Assembly: GCF_000017505.1 (NCBI RefSeq)
Contig: NC_009675.1
Span: forward strand, 4,716,501 to 4,780,500
DNA: 64,000 nt
Origin: Anaeromyxobacter sp. Fw109-5
GTDB lineage: Bacteria; Myxococcota; Myxococcia; Myxococcales; Anaeromyxobacteraceae
Direction: 5' to 3'
Part shown: piece by piece, positions 27,101 through 34,532 of the stretch
How positions within the stretch are numbered: the stretch's first letter is position 1
Layout of the letters: the number at the start of each line of letters is the position of its first letter
The notes under the pieces: model-generated
Told to the model about the DNA's origin: nothing
What the model saw: only the letters and a program-made list of their open reading frames with translations
Databases searched by the model: none
Made by a program: the position numbers and the translations under genes

Positions 27101-27883
27101 ATGAAGAGCTTCGTCTCCAGCCTGGTCATCGGCCTCACCGCCGGGATCTTCGGCGGCCTGGTCGGCGTCGGCGGCGGCATCGTGATGATCCCGCTCATGG
27201 TCCGCTTCGCCGGACTGCGCCAGCACCAGGCGCACGGCACGAGCCTGCTCGCGCTGGTGTTCACCGGGCTCGGCGGGGCCGCCACCTACGCCGGGCAGGG
27301 CGCGGTGGACGTGGCGGCCGCGGCGAGCCTGGCGGTCACCGCGATCGCGACGGCGCGGCTCGGCGCGCGGCACGCCCACGCGCTGCCGGAGTGGAAGCTG
27401 AAGCGCGCCTTCGGCGGCTTCCAGGTCGCCGTCGCCGCGCTGCTCCTCGCGAAGCCCTACCTCGCCGGTGCGTCGGTTCCGGCGGTGGGCTTCTCGAAGC
27501 TCGCCGTGCTCATCGTCACCGGCGGCTTCACCGGGTTCCTGTCCGGGATGATGGGCGTGGGCGGCGGGAGCCTGATGGTGCCGGCCATGGTCCTCCTCAC
27601 CGGCTTCCCGCAGGTGCTCGCCCAGGGGAGCTCGCTGCTCGCCATGGTCCCCGCCGGTCTGGCCGGCGCCCACCAGCACTGGCAGCTCGGGAACGTGGTG
27701 CGACGCCTCCTCGTCGGGCTCGTGCCCGGCATCCTGCTCGGCACCTGGCTCGGCAGCAGCCTCGCGCTCCAGCTGACGGACGTGACGCTGCGCTTCGCCT
27801 TCGCCGGCGTGGTGACGTACACCGGCGTGCGCTACCTCCGGGCGCCTCGCCCCGCGCCCGCCCCCGCGGCGGCCGGGGTGTGA
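27101..27883 (+). CDS. TauE/SafE-family membrane exporter
   Basis: 260 aa with about eight hydrophobic helices and the two family repeats GIFGGLVGVGGGIVMIPLM and GFLSGMMGVGGGSLMVPAM. The family exports sulfite, sulfoacetate or related anions. The ATG at 27101 gives the first helix directly; an in-frame opening at 27062 is less likely. It lies 67 bp after the hybrid kinase on the same strand, so the two may be co-transcribed, but no sulfur-metabolism gene is near. Confidence 0.82.
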   Translation: MKSFVSSLVIGLTAGIFGGLVGVGGGIVMIPLMVRFAGLRQHQAHGTSLLALVFTGLGGAATYAGQGAVDVAAAASLAVTAIATARLGARHAHALPEWKLKRAFGGFQVAVAALLLAKPYLAGASVPAVGFSKLAVLIVTGGFTGFLSGMMGVGGGSLMVPAMVLLTGFPQVLAQGSSLLAMVPAGLAGAHQHWQLGNVVRRLLVGLVPGILLGTWLGSSLALQLTDVTLRFAFAGVVTYTGVRYLRAPRPAPAPAAAGV

Positions 27884-28028
27884 GAGGGCGTCGGAGGCGA
27901 CGCACGACGGCTCGCGGGACGTGCGGGGCTGGAGCCGTCCGCACCGAAGGCCCGCCGTCTCTGCCCGCGTCCGTCACCGCCGATCGCGCGACGTGCTCTC
28001 CGAGGAGGCCAGTCTCTACATTCTGCTC

Positions 28029-28460
28029 ATGGAGACGCACGGACACGGCGACCTGGCGCGGTTCGCGCGGGAGCACCACGTGCACTACGAGGTCGAGCCC
28101 GAGGAGGTGCTCGAGCACGACCGGCGCGAGCTGGTGGGGTTCCAGGTGCGCCTCTTCGCCATGCACGAGAAGGTGAAGCTCGAGGCCCCCGCGTGTCCGA
28201 GCTGCAACGAGCTGCTCGGGGAGCTGCGATCGTTCGCGGAGGAGGTGGTGCGCGAGAGCGACGCCGCGAGCCGGACCGAGATCGTCCCGGCGCTGCCGGC
28301 GCTCTACCAGTCGACCGAGGTCCCGGACGCCGACGAGGTCGCGCTGACGCTGCGCGTCCACTGCGACTCCCCCGATCACGCCCGCCCGGGCGGCGGCGAG
28401 GAGCCCTGCCTCGCGGCGCTTCGCCAGCGGCTCGACGCGGTGGGCGTTCCGCGGCGGTGA
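28029..28460 (+). CDS. Hypothetical protein
   Basis: 143 aa, acidic, not recognised. It begins METHGHGDLARFAREHHVHYE and contains a Cys-x2-Cys in APACPSCNELLGELRSF, a possible metal or redox site, and further single Cys near the end. Predicted mixed alpha/beta with no membrane segment. The ATG at 28029 was chosen where the sequence becomes balanced; upstream in-frame sequence is Arg-rich shadow-like. It follows the exporter by 145 bp, and a GGTGATCACC palindrome overlaps its stop codon. Confidence 0.6.
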   Translation: METHGHGDLARFAREHHVHYEVEPEEVLEHDRRELVGFQVRLFAMHEKVKLEAPACPSCNELLGELRSFAEEVVRESDAASRTEIVPALPALYQSTEVPDADEVALTLRVHCDSPDHARPGGGEEPCLAALRQRLDAVGVPRR

Positions 28461-28649
28461 TCACCCGACGACGGCGCGAGGACGGGTTTCACCCTTCGTC
28501 ATCCGGCCACGCTCTGCCACCTGGGCGGAGCCCGTCGGCATGAGCTCGAGCCATGCCGCGAGCCCCGGCTCGGGGCGGTGACGGCGGTGGGATCCTCGAG
28601 CGTGAGGACGCGCCGCGCTTCTCCTCGCGCGAGGTATCCTCGGCGTCTC

Positions 28650-31397
28650 GTGGAGCCCTTCACCCTCGCGCTGACGCCGGCCGGGCATCTCGTCCCGAGC
28701 CCGGCCGATCCGGCGGACGCCCTCGGCGAGGCGGCCGGCCGGCGCATCCGCGGCGCGCTCGAGCGCGGCCACGGCCACGGCCTCCTCCACCTCGGCACGC
28801 GCGAGGCGCGCACCGCGCTGCCGCCGGCGCTCGCGTTCTGGCGCGACTTCGCGCGCGGGTTCGTCGCGGCGCTCTGCGCGCTCCCCGACCTCGAGGAGCG
28901 CCGCGAGGCGGCCGACCCGGAGCCGAGCGCGGGCGAGCTCGAGCGGCTCGCCGCGTCCGCGCCCCCGCTGCAGGGCGGCGAGTACCTCTCCCCGCCCGTC
29001 CTGCGCTCGCTGTGGGCCGACACGCTCGCGGCCTGGCGCGAGGAGATCTCCTCGGCGAGGGGAACCGTGCAGGCGTGGCTCGCCGAACGCGACCCGGCCT
29101 GGAGCGTGGTCGGACGCGTCCACCTCCACCTCGCCGAGAACCGGCGCGATCCGGAGCGCCCCTTCGCCTTCCTCGCGACCTACACGACCGGGCTCGCCGC
29201 GAGCGGCAGGCCCCAGCACCGTCGACTCGGCGACGCGGTCCGCGTGGCCTCCTCCGCGGCCGATCGGCGCCGTCTGCTCGCGCTCCTGCAACCGGTCCAC
29301 CGCGCGTCCGAGCGGAGCAGCCTCGTGAAGGCCCTCGCCGACTCCGGCGCGCTGTTCCAGCCCCTCGCCTGGACCCCGCCCGAGGCGCACCGCTTCCTCC
29401 GCGAGGTCCCAGCGCTCGAGGAGAGCGGCGTCCTCGTGCGCGTCCCCGGGTGGTGGAGCGGCCGGCACGCGCCGCGGCCGCGCGTGACCGTGCGCGTCGG
29501 CGAGACCAGCCCCGCCGGGCTGGGGCTCGACGCGCTGCTCGACTTCGACGTGCGGCTCACCCTCGGTGAGGGCGAGCTCACCGAGGCCGAGCTGCGAGAC
29601 CTGCGCGACGCCGGCGGCGGGCTCGTCCTGTTCAAGGGACGCTGGGTCGAGGTCGATCGCGACCAGCTCGACGCGCTCCTCCAGCGCTTCCACGAGGCGC
29701 AGCGCGCCGCCGCCGAAGGCGTCTCGTTCGTCGAGGCCATGCGCCTCGTCGCCGGCGCCGAGCTGGGGGCGGAGGTGCTCCTCCTCGACCCTCACCGGGA
29801 GTGGAGCGGCGTCCAGGCCGGGGCGTGGCTCGAGCACACGCTCGCAGCGCTGCGCGGCGCCCGCGGCGCGGAGGAGGCGGACCCCGGCCCGGCGCTCCAC
29901 GCCACGCTCAGGCCGTACCAGCGCGACGGCGTCCGCTGGCTCTGGACCCTCTCGCGCCTCGGCCTCGGCGGTTGCCTCGCGGACGACATGGGGCTCGGGA
30001 AGACGGTGCAGGTCCTCGCCCTGCTCCTGCTCGTGAAGCGCCACCGGCTCCTCCCGGGGCCGCACCTCCTCGTCGTGCCCGCGTCTCTCCTCGCGAACTG
30101 GAAGGCCGAGGCCGAGCGGTTCGCCCCCTCGCTGCGGGTGCTCGTCGCGCACCCGTCCGCCACTCCGCGCGAGGCGCTCGCGGCGCTGGACCCCGACCGG
30201 CTCGCCGAGCACGACGTCGTCGTCGTCACGTACGGAGCGGTGGCCCGCCTGCCCTGGCTCACCCGGACCGACTTCGGCGTCGCGGTGCTCGACGAGGCGC
30301 AGGCGGTGAAGAACCCCGCCGCGCGCCAGACCCGCGCGGTGAAGGGGATCCGCGCGCGCGTGCGCTTCGCCCTCACGGGCACGCCCGTCGAGAACCGCGC
30401 GGGCGACCTCTGGTCCATCTTCGACTTCGTGAACCCCGGCCTGCTCGGCTCGGCGAAGGAGTTCGCCACCTTCCTGAAGCGGGCCGCCTCGACGGTCGCC
30501 GCGCCCGCTCCCCCCGCGCCGGCCCTGGACGGCGCGGCGCCGCCGTCGCCCTACGCCGCGGTCCGCGCCCTCGTGCGGCCGTACCTCCTGCGCCGGCTCA
30601 AGACGGACCGCGCGGTGATCGCGGACCTGCCGTCCAAGACCGAGGTGAAGGCGTTCTGCGCCCTCACGCGCGCGCAGGCGGCGCTGTACGCCGAGTCGGT
30701 CGAGGCGCTCGCGCGCGAGCTCGCGGGCGTGTCGCCGGGCGAGCGGACGCGGCGGCGCGGCGTCGTCCTCGCCTATCTCCTCAGGCTGAAGCAGATCTGC
30801 AACCACCCGTCGCAGTGGCTCGGCGACGGCGAGTACGGCCCCGGAGCGAGCGGCAAGTTCGCGCGGCTCGCCGAGATCGCCGACACGGTCGCCTCGCGCC
30901 AGGAGAAGGCGCTCGTCTTCACCCAGTTCCGCGAGATGACCGAGCCGCTGGCGCGCTTCCTGGCGGGTCCCTTCGGACGCCCGGGGCTCGTCCTGCACGG
31001 CCACACGCGCGTCAAGGACCGCGCCGCGCTCGTGCGGCGGTTCCAGGAGGACGAGACCCTCCCGTTCCTGGTCCTCTCGCTCAAGGCGGGAGGCACGGGC
31101 CTGAACCTCACGGCGGCCTCGCACGTCGTGCACTTCGATCGCTGGTGGAACCCCGCGGTGGAGAACCAGGCGACCGACCGCGCTTTCCGCATCGGGCAGA
31201 AGCGCCCGGTCCTGGTGCACAAGCTCGTCTGCCGCGGCACGGTCGAGGAGCGCATCGACTCCATGCTCGAGGACAAGCGGAGGCTCTCGCAGGAGCTCCT
31301 CGAGGGAACGGACGAGATCCGGCTCACCGAGCTCGACGACCGCGAGCTCCTCCGGCTCGTCTCGCTCGACCTGCGCAGCGCGACCGGCGACGCGTGA
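28650..31397 (+). CDS. SNF2-family DEAD/H helicase-like ATPase
   Basis: 915 aa from a GTG at 28650 (LVEPFTLAL). A 430-residue N-terminal region of the SNF2_N-associated (DUF3670-like) type precedes the ATPase. Helicase motifs: I DDMGLGKTVQVLA, II DEAQ (VLDEAQAVKNP), III LTGTPVEN, V LSLKAGGTGLNLTAASHV and VI ATDRAFRIGQKRPV. It would translocate along duplex DNA using ATP and remodel bound proteins. The SWIM-domain gene 58 bp downstream is its usual partner in bacteria. A weak ribosome site precedes the GTG. Confidence 0.9.
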   Translation: MEPFTLALTPAGHLVPSPADPADALGEAAGRRIRGALERGHGHGLLHLGTREARTALPPALAFWRDFARGFVAALCALPDLEERREAADPEPSAGELERLAASAPPLQGGEYLSPPVLRSLWADTLAAWREEISSARGTVQAWLAERDPAWSVVGRVHLHLAENRRDPERPFAFLATYTTGLAASGRPQHRRLGDAVRVASSAADRRRLLALLQPVHRASERSSLVKALADSGALFQPLAWTPPEAHRFLREVPALEESGVLVRVPGWWSGRHAPRPRVTVRVGETSPAGLGLDALLDFDVRLTLGEGELTEAELRDLRDAGGGLVLFKGRWVEVDRDQLDALLQRFHEAQRAAAEGVSFVEAMRLVAGAELGAEVLLLDPHREWSGVQAGAWLEHTLAALRGARGAEEADPGPALHATLRPYQRDGVRWLWTLSRLGLGGCLADDMGLGKTVQVLALLLLVKRHRLLPGPHLLVVPASLLANWKAEAERFAPSLRVLVAHPSATPREALAALDPDRLAEHDVVVVTYGAVARLPWLTRTDFGVAVLDEAQAVKNPAARQTRAVKGIRARVRFALTGTPVENRAGDLWSIFDFVNPGLLGSAKEFATFLKRAASTVAAPAPPAPALDGAAPPSPYAAVRALVRPYLLRRLKTDRAVIADLPSKTEVKAFCALTRAQAALYAESVEALARELAGVSPGERTRRRGVVLAYLLRLKQICNHPSQWLGDGEYGPGASGKFARLAEIADTVASRQEKALVFTQFREMTEPLARFLAGPFGRPGLVLHGHTRVKDRAALVRRFQEDETLPFLVLSLKAGGTGLNLTAASHVVHFDRWWNPAVENQATDRAFRIGQKRPVLVHKLVCRGTVEERIDSMLEDKRRLSQELLEGTDEIRLTELDDRELLRLVSLDLRSATGDA

Positions 31398-31455
31398 GCC
31401 GCGCCCCTCCGAGAGGCTCACGGTGAGCAGCGCCGCGGCGCGGTAGGATGCCAGC

Positions 31456-32289
31456 GTGGCGTACGAGTACGGCGAGCGGTTCCCCGAGTACGTGACGGCG
31501 GCCGAGCGGCGGCTCCGGGCGGAGCTCGCGCGGAAGCGGCTCGCTCGCCAGGGGATCGCCCCGCAGCCGATCGTCATCGAGGGGCGCGACCTCGTCACCA
31601 CGTTCTGGGGAATGGCGTGGTGCCACCACCTCGAGACCCTGGCGGACCTCGCCACGCGCCTGCCCCGCGGCCGCGCCTATGCGCGGAACGGGTCCGTCGT
31701 GCACCTCGAGCTCTCACGCGGCGTGATCCGCGCCTTCGTGAGCGGCACCGAGGTGTACGAGGTGGAGGTGAAGCTCCGGCCTCTCGACCCGGCGCGCTGG
31801 AAGAAGGTGCGCCGGGACTGCGCCGGGCGGATCGCCACGGTCGTGGAGCTCCTCTCCGGGAGGCTCTCCGCGGCGGTGATGGAGGTGCTGTGCGATCCCG
31901 GCGCCGGGCTCTTCCCGGCGAGCGCCGAGCTCCACATGAGCTGCTCGTGCCCCGACCAGGCGCGCCTGTGCAAGCACCTCGCCGCCGTGCTCTACGGCGT
32001 CGGCGCGCGGCTCGACCACGCGCCCGAGCTGCTCTTCACCCTGCGTGGCGTGGAGCTCGCCGAGCTCATCGCGGACGCCGGTGACGCGGGCGCCCTCGCG
32101 TCCACGCCCGCCGCGAGCGCCGCGCTCGTCCCCGACGAGCGCCTCGCCGAGATCTTCGGGATCGAGCTCGAGCTCGGCAGCCCGCCGGCGGCAAGGAGGC
32201 GACGGCCGCGTCAGGGCGGCGCCCGGCCCGCGGAGCGCAGCGGCGCCAGGCCCCGCCGCTCGCGGCGCCGCAAGCCGCCGGCCCGGTGA
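31456..32289 (+). CDS. SWIM zinc-finger protein, partner of the SNF2 ATPase
   Basis: 277 aa. The SWIM motif CSCPDQARLCKHLAAV (Cys-x-Cys-xn-Cys-x-His) lies at about residues 161-176, after a conserved N-terminal segment (TTFWGMAWCHHLETLADLATRLPRGRAYARNGSV split by turns). The C-terminal 45 residues are extremely basic (Arg/Pro/Ala), probably DNA-binding. The start is GTG at 31456. SWIM proteins and SNF2 ATPases are commonly neighbours in bacteria, and the pair is presumed to act together on DNA. It follows the helicase on the same strand with 58 bp between. Confidence 0.85.
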   Translation: MAYEYGERFPEYVTAAERRLRAELARKRLARQGIAPQPIVIEGRDLVTTFWGMAWCHHLETLADLATRLPRGRAYARNGSVVHLELSRGVIRAFVSGTEVYEVEVKLRPLDPARWKKVRRDCAGRIATVVELLSGRLSAAVMEVLCDPGAGLFPASAELHMSCSCPDQARLCKHLAAVLYGVGARLDHAPELLFTLRGVELAELIADAGDAGALASTPAASAALVPDERLAEIFGIELELGSPPAARRRRPRQGGARPAERSGARPRRSRRRKPPAR

Positions 32290-32297
32290 GCTGGTGC

Positions 32298-32350
32298 GGC
32301 TCCGCCCGCCCTTCCCCCGAGCCTGTCGAGGGGTCGGGGCGAGCGGAGCC
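32298..32350. repeat. REP-like palindromic element, second copy
   Basis: GGCTCCGC (32298-32305) and GCGGAGCC (32343-32350) are inverted arms around GAGCCTGTCGAGGGG. The core is the reverse complement of the CGACAGGCTCGG core at 17278-17320. It begins 8 bases after the SWIM gene stop and may also act as its terminator. Confidence 0.5.
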
Positions 32351-32410
32351 CTCTCCGGCTGCGAAGACGGAGGGCGGAGCCACGCCCTGCACGGGGGGCC
32401 GAACGCCTGC

Positions 32411-32443
32411 GTAACCTCAGCGCCCCCTCGTCCGTGATCACGG
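32411..32443 (+). promoter_or_regulatory. ECF-type promoter/palindrome in front of the epimerase gene
   Basis: GTAACCT (32411-32417), 14 bases, then the palindrome CCGTGATCACGG (32432-32443). The same arrangement with the same spacing precedes the sigma factor gene at 34332. GTAACC resembles ECF -35 elements, and CGTG sits 16 bases further on, as a -10 element would. The transcript would start about 14 bases before the ATG and include GAGGAGGAA. Confidence 0.65.
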
Positions 32444-32456
32444 TCGAGGAGGAACG

Positions 32457-33407
32457 ATGCGGATCTTCATCACGGGTTCGACGGGAGTGATCGGCCGGCG
32501 GGTGCTCCCGGCGCTGCGACGGGCCGGTCACGAACTCACCGCGGTGGCGCGGAGCCCCGAGGCGCGGGAGCGCCTGCTCCGCGCGGGCGTGCGCGCCATC
32601 GCGCTCGACCTGCTCGACCGCGACGCGGTCCGCCGGGCGGTCGCGGGGCACGAGGTGGTCGTGAACCTCGCGACCCACATCCCGGCGCCGGCGCGGATGC
32701 TCCTGCCTTTCGCGTGGCGCGAGAACGATCTGCTGCGCCGTGTCGCGTCGGCGAACCTCTCCGAGGCGGCCCTCGCCGCGGGGGCCTCCCGGTTCGTCCA
32801 GGAGTCGTTCGCGTTCGTCTACGCGGACTGCGGCGAGGCGTGGGTGGGGGAGCGCTCCCGCCTCGAGCCGGCGCGCCACACGCGCTCGGTCGTGGACGCG
32901 GAGCGCGCGGCGGCCCGCTTCGCGAGCCACGGAGGCGCGGGCGTGGTGCTCCGCTTCGCGGCGTTCTACGGGCCGGACGCGTCCCACCTGCGTCCGCTCC
33001 TCGCGGCGGCGCGGCGCGGCTGGGCGGCGTTGCCCGGCGACGGCGAGGCCTTCATCTCCTCGGTGTCGCACGACGACGCGGCGTCGGCCGTCGTGGCGGC
33101 GCTCCGCCTCCCCTCCGGCGTCTACAACGTCGCGGACGACGAGCCCGTCCGGCGGCGGGAGTACTTCGACCTCCTCGCCGGCGCGCTCGCCCTCCCGCCG
33201 CCGCGGCTGCTGCCGCCGTGGGTGAAGCTCCTCTCCGGCTCGCTCGGAGAGACGGTGGCGCGCTCGCTGCGGATCTCCAACTGGAAGCTCCGCGAGGCGG
33301 GCGCGTGGGCGCCGCGCCACCCGAGCGTGCGCGAGGGCTGGCCCGCCACGATCGCCGCGCTCAGCGCGCAGGCGGCGCCGCCGGCGGTCCTGGAGGCAGC
33401 CCCGTGA
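32457..33407 (+). CDS. NAD(P)-dependent epimerase/dehydratase-like protein
   Basis: 316 aa extended SDR. The nucleotide loop is FITGSTGVIGRRVLPAL (GxxGxxG), and VVNLATHI is the second strand. The catalytic YxxxK is not intact: the SFAFVYADCGEAW and ARHTRSVVDAER region lacks an obvious Tyr-x3-Lys, so it may be a non-classical member. It is convergent with the sigma factor gene and overlaps its end by 47 bp. Epimerases of this sort are one of the three partner classes of ECF41 sigma factors (carboxymuconolactone decarboxylase, oxidoreductase, epimerase), so it is probably a target of the neighbour. Confidence 0.8.
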   Translation: MRIFITGSTGVIGRRVLPALRRAGHELTAVARSPEARERLLRAGVRAIALDLLDRDAVRRAVAGHEVVVNLATHIPAPARMLLPFAWRENDLLRRVASANLSEAALAAGASRFVQESFAFVYADCGEAWVGERSRLEPARHTRSVVDAERAAARFASHGGAGVVLRFAAFYGPDASHLRPLLAAARRGWAALPGDGEAFISSVSHDDAASAVVAALRLPSGVYNVADDEPVRRREYFDLLAGALALPPPRLLPPWVKLLSGSLGETVARSLRISNWKLREAGAWAPRHPSVREGWPATIAALSAQAAPPAVLEAAP

Positions 33408-34332
33408 GCTTGCGGGGCGCGGCGACGGCGTAGATGCGGCGGATGCGCCCCTCTGCGTCGAGCTCGGCGCGCAGCACGAAGCGGGGCGCGACCCCCGCGT
33501 CGGGCGACCGGAAATCCAGCACGATCACGGGGACGCCGTTGAGGCGCAGCCAGGTCACCCGCCGCTCCCTGCCTCCACGCGGCGCGACCCCGACGAAGAA
33601 CCGCGCCACGTTGCGCGCGCCGTCGATCGCCCGCGGCGCCGAGAAGTACGCGCCGCCGGCGTCGGACACGACGCGCGCGTTCGCGGCGAGGAGCGCCTCC
33701 GCCGCGGCCACGTCGCCCGCGAGGATCGCCTGCATGAACCCCTCGAGCGCCTCGCGCGTGCGCGCCTCCAGGGCGGGCGTCGCGGGCAGGCGGTCCGCCT
33801 CGTAGCCGTCCATGGCGCGGCGGGCGCGGAGGTGCGCGACCTTCACCGCGCCGTCCGTCGTGGAGAGCGCGCTCGCGGCCTCGCGCACGGAGTGGCCGAG
33901 CACGTCGCGCAGGAGGAGCACCGCGCGCTGGAGCGGCGTGAGCCGCTCCAGGGCGACGAGGAATGCATACGAGGCCGACTCGGCCGTGTCGTAGCGCGCG
34001 TCGGGAGTCGGCCCGAGGTCCGGCTCGTCCGTCGAGGCGGGCCCGGGCAGCCACTGGCCCGGGTAGCCCCTCACGCGCCGGCGGCGCAGGTGATCGATGG
34101 CGAGCCGCACGGCGACGCGGGTGAGCCAGGGACGGAGCGGCTCCCCCGAGCGGTCGGGACGCGCCGTGAGGGCGCGCGCGAACGTCTCCTGGACGAGGTC
34201 GTCCGCGTCCGCCGCCACGCCGGTCATGCGGTAGCAGACGCCCCACACGGCGCGCCGGTGCCCGTCGAGCGCCTGGCCGAGCGCGCGGTTCCTCGGTTCG
34301 AGCTCCGGAGGCTTCGCAACCATGGTCGTCAT
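33361..34332 (-). CDS. ECF41/SigJ-like sigma factor with SnoaL-like C-terminal domain
   Basis: 323 aa (320 if the ATG at 34323 is used). Region 2 is YRMTGVAADADDLVQETFAR, region 4 is LERLTPLQRAVLLLRDVLGHSV. The SnoaL-like extension follows from about residue 185 (TREALEGFMQAILAGDVAAAEALL) and includes the VSDAGGAYFSAPRAIDG and GVPVIVLDF stretches typical of the group. In ECF41 factors this C-terminal domain modulates activity, with no anti-sigma factor. The 16-bp palindrome GGCCGTGATCACGGCC ends two bases before the ATG at 34332, so translation may start leaderless or at 34323. No Shine-Dalgarno is visible. The convergent epimerase is its likely target. Confidence 0.88.
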   Translation of the reverse strand: MTTMVAKPPELEPRNRALGQALDGHRRAVWGVCYRMTGVAADADDLVQETFARALTARPDRSGEPLRPWLTRVAVRLAIDHLRRRRVRGYPGQWLPGPASTDEPDLGPTPDARYDTAESASYAFLVALERLTPLQRAVLLLRDVLGHSVREAASALSTTDGAVKVAHLRARRAMDGYEADRLPATPALEARTREALEGFMQAILAGDVAAAEALLAANARVVSDAGGAYFSAPRAIDGARNVARFFVGVAPRGGRERRVTWLRLNGVPVIVLDFRSPDAGVAPRFVLRAELDAEGRIRRIYAVAAPRKLTGLPPGPPAAPPAR

Positions 34333-34333
34333 G

Positions 34334-34368
34334 GGCCGTGATCACGGCCGGCGGTGGAGAAAGGTAAC
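34334..34368 (-). promoter_or_regulatory. ECF-type promoter/palindrome in front of the sigma factor gene
   Basis: Read on the minus strand: GTTACCT (34368-34362), 14 bases, then CCGTGATCACGG (34347-34336) embedded in the longer palindrome GGCCGTGATCACGGCC (34349-34334). Spacing and both boxes match the epimerase copy at 32411-32443, suggesting an autoregulated sigma factor. The palindrome also lies 186 bp upstream of the divergent malate synthase-like gene. Confidence 0.65.
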
Positions 34369-34532
34369 GCCGGCGTCCGGAGGCGCCGCCCGCACGCCCA
34401 CCGCGTCACGCTCGGTGGCCCGGATGGGTGCCGCGCGAGCGACCGAACCTTCATGGTCCATGCCGCGACGCGCCGTTCGCGCAAGCTACCTACCTCGCGC
34501 CCTCGGGCGTCCCTCTCGAAGAGGACCCATCC

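Noticed and set aside
28456-28465. GGTGATCACC palindrome as a third copy of the sigma-regulon site
   Set aside because: It shares only GTGATCAC, lacks the GTWACCT box at the right distance and overlaps the stop codon of the 143-aa gene.
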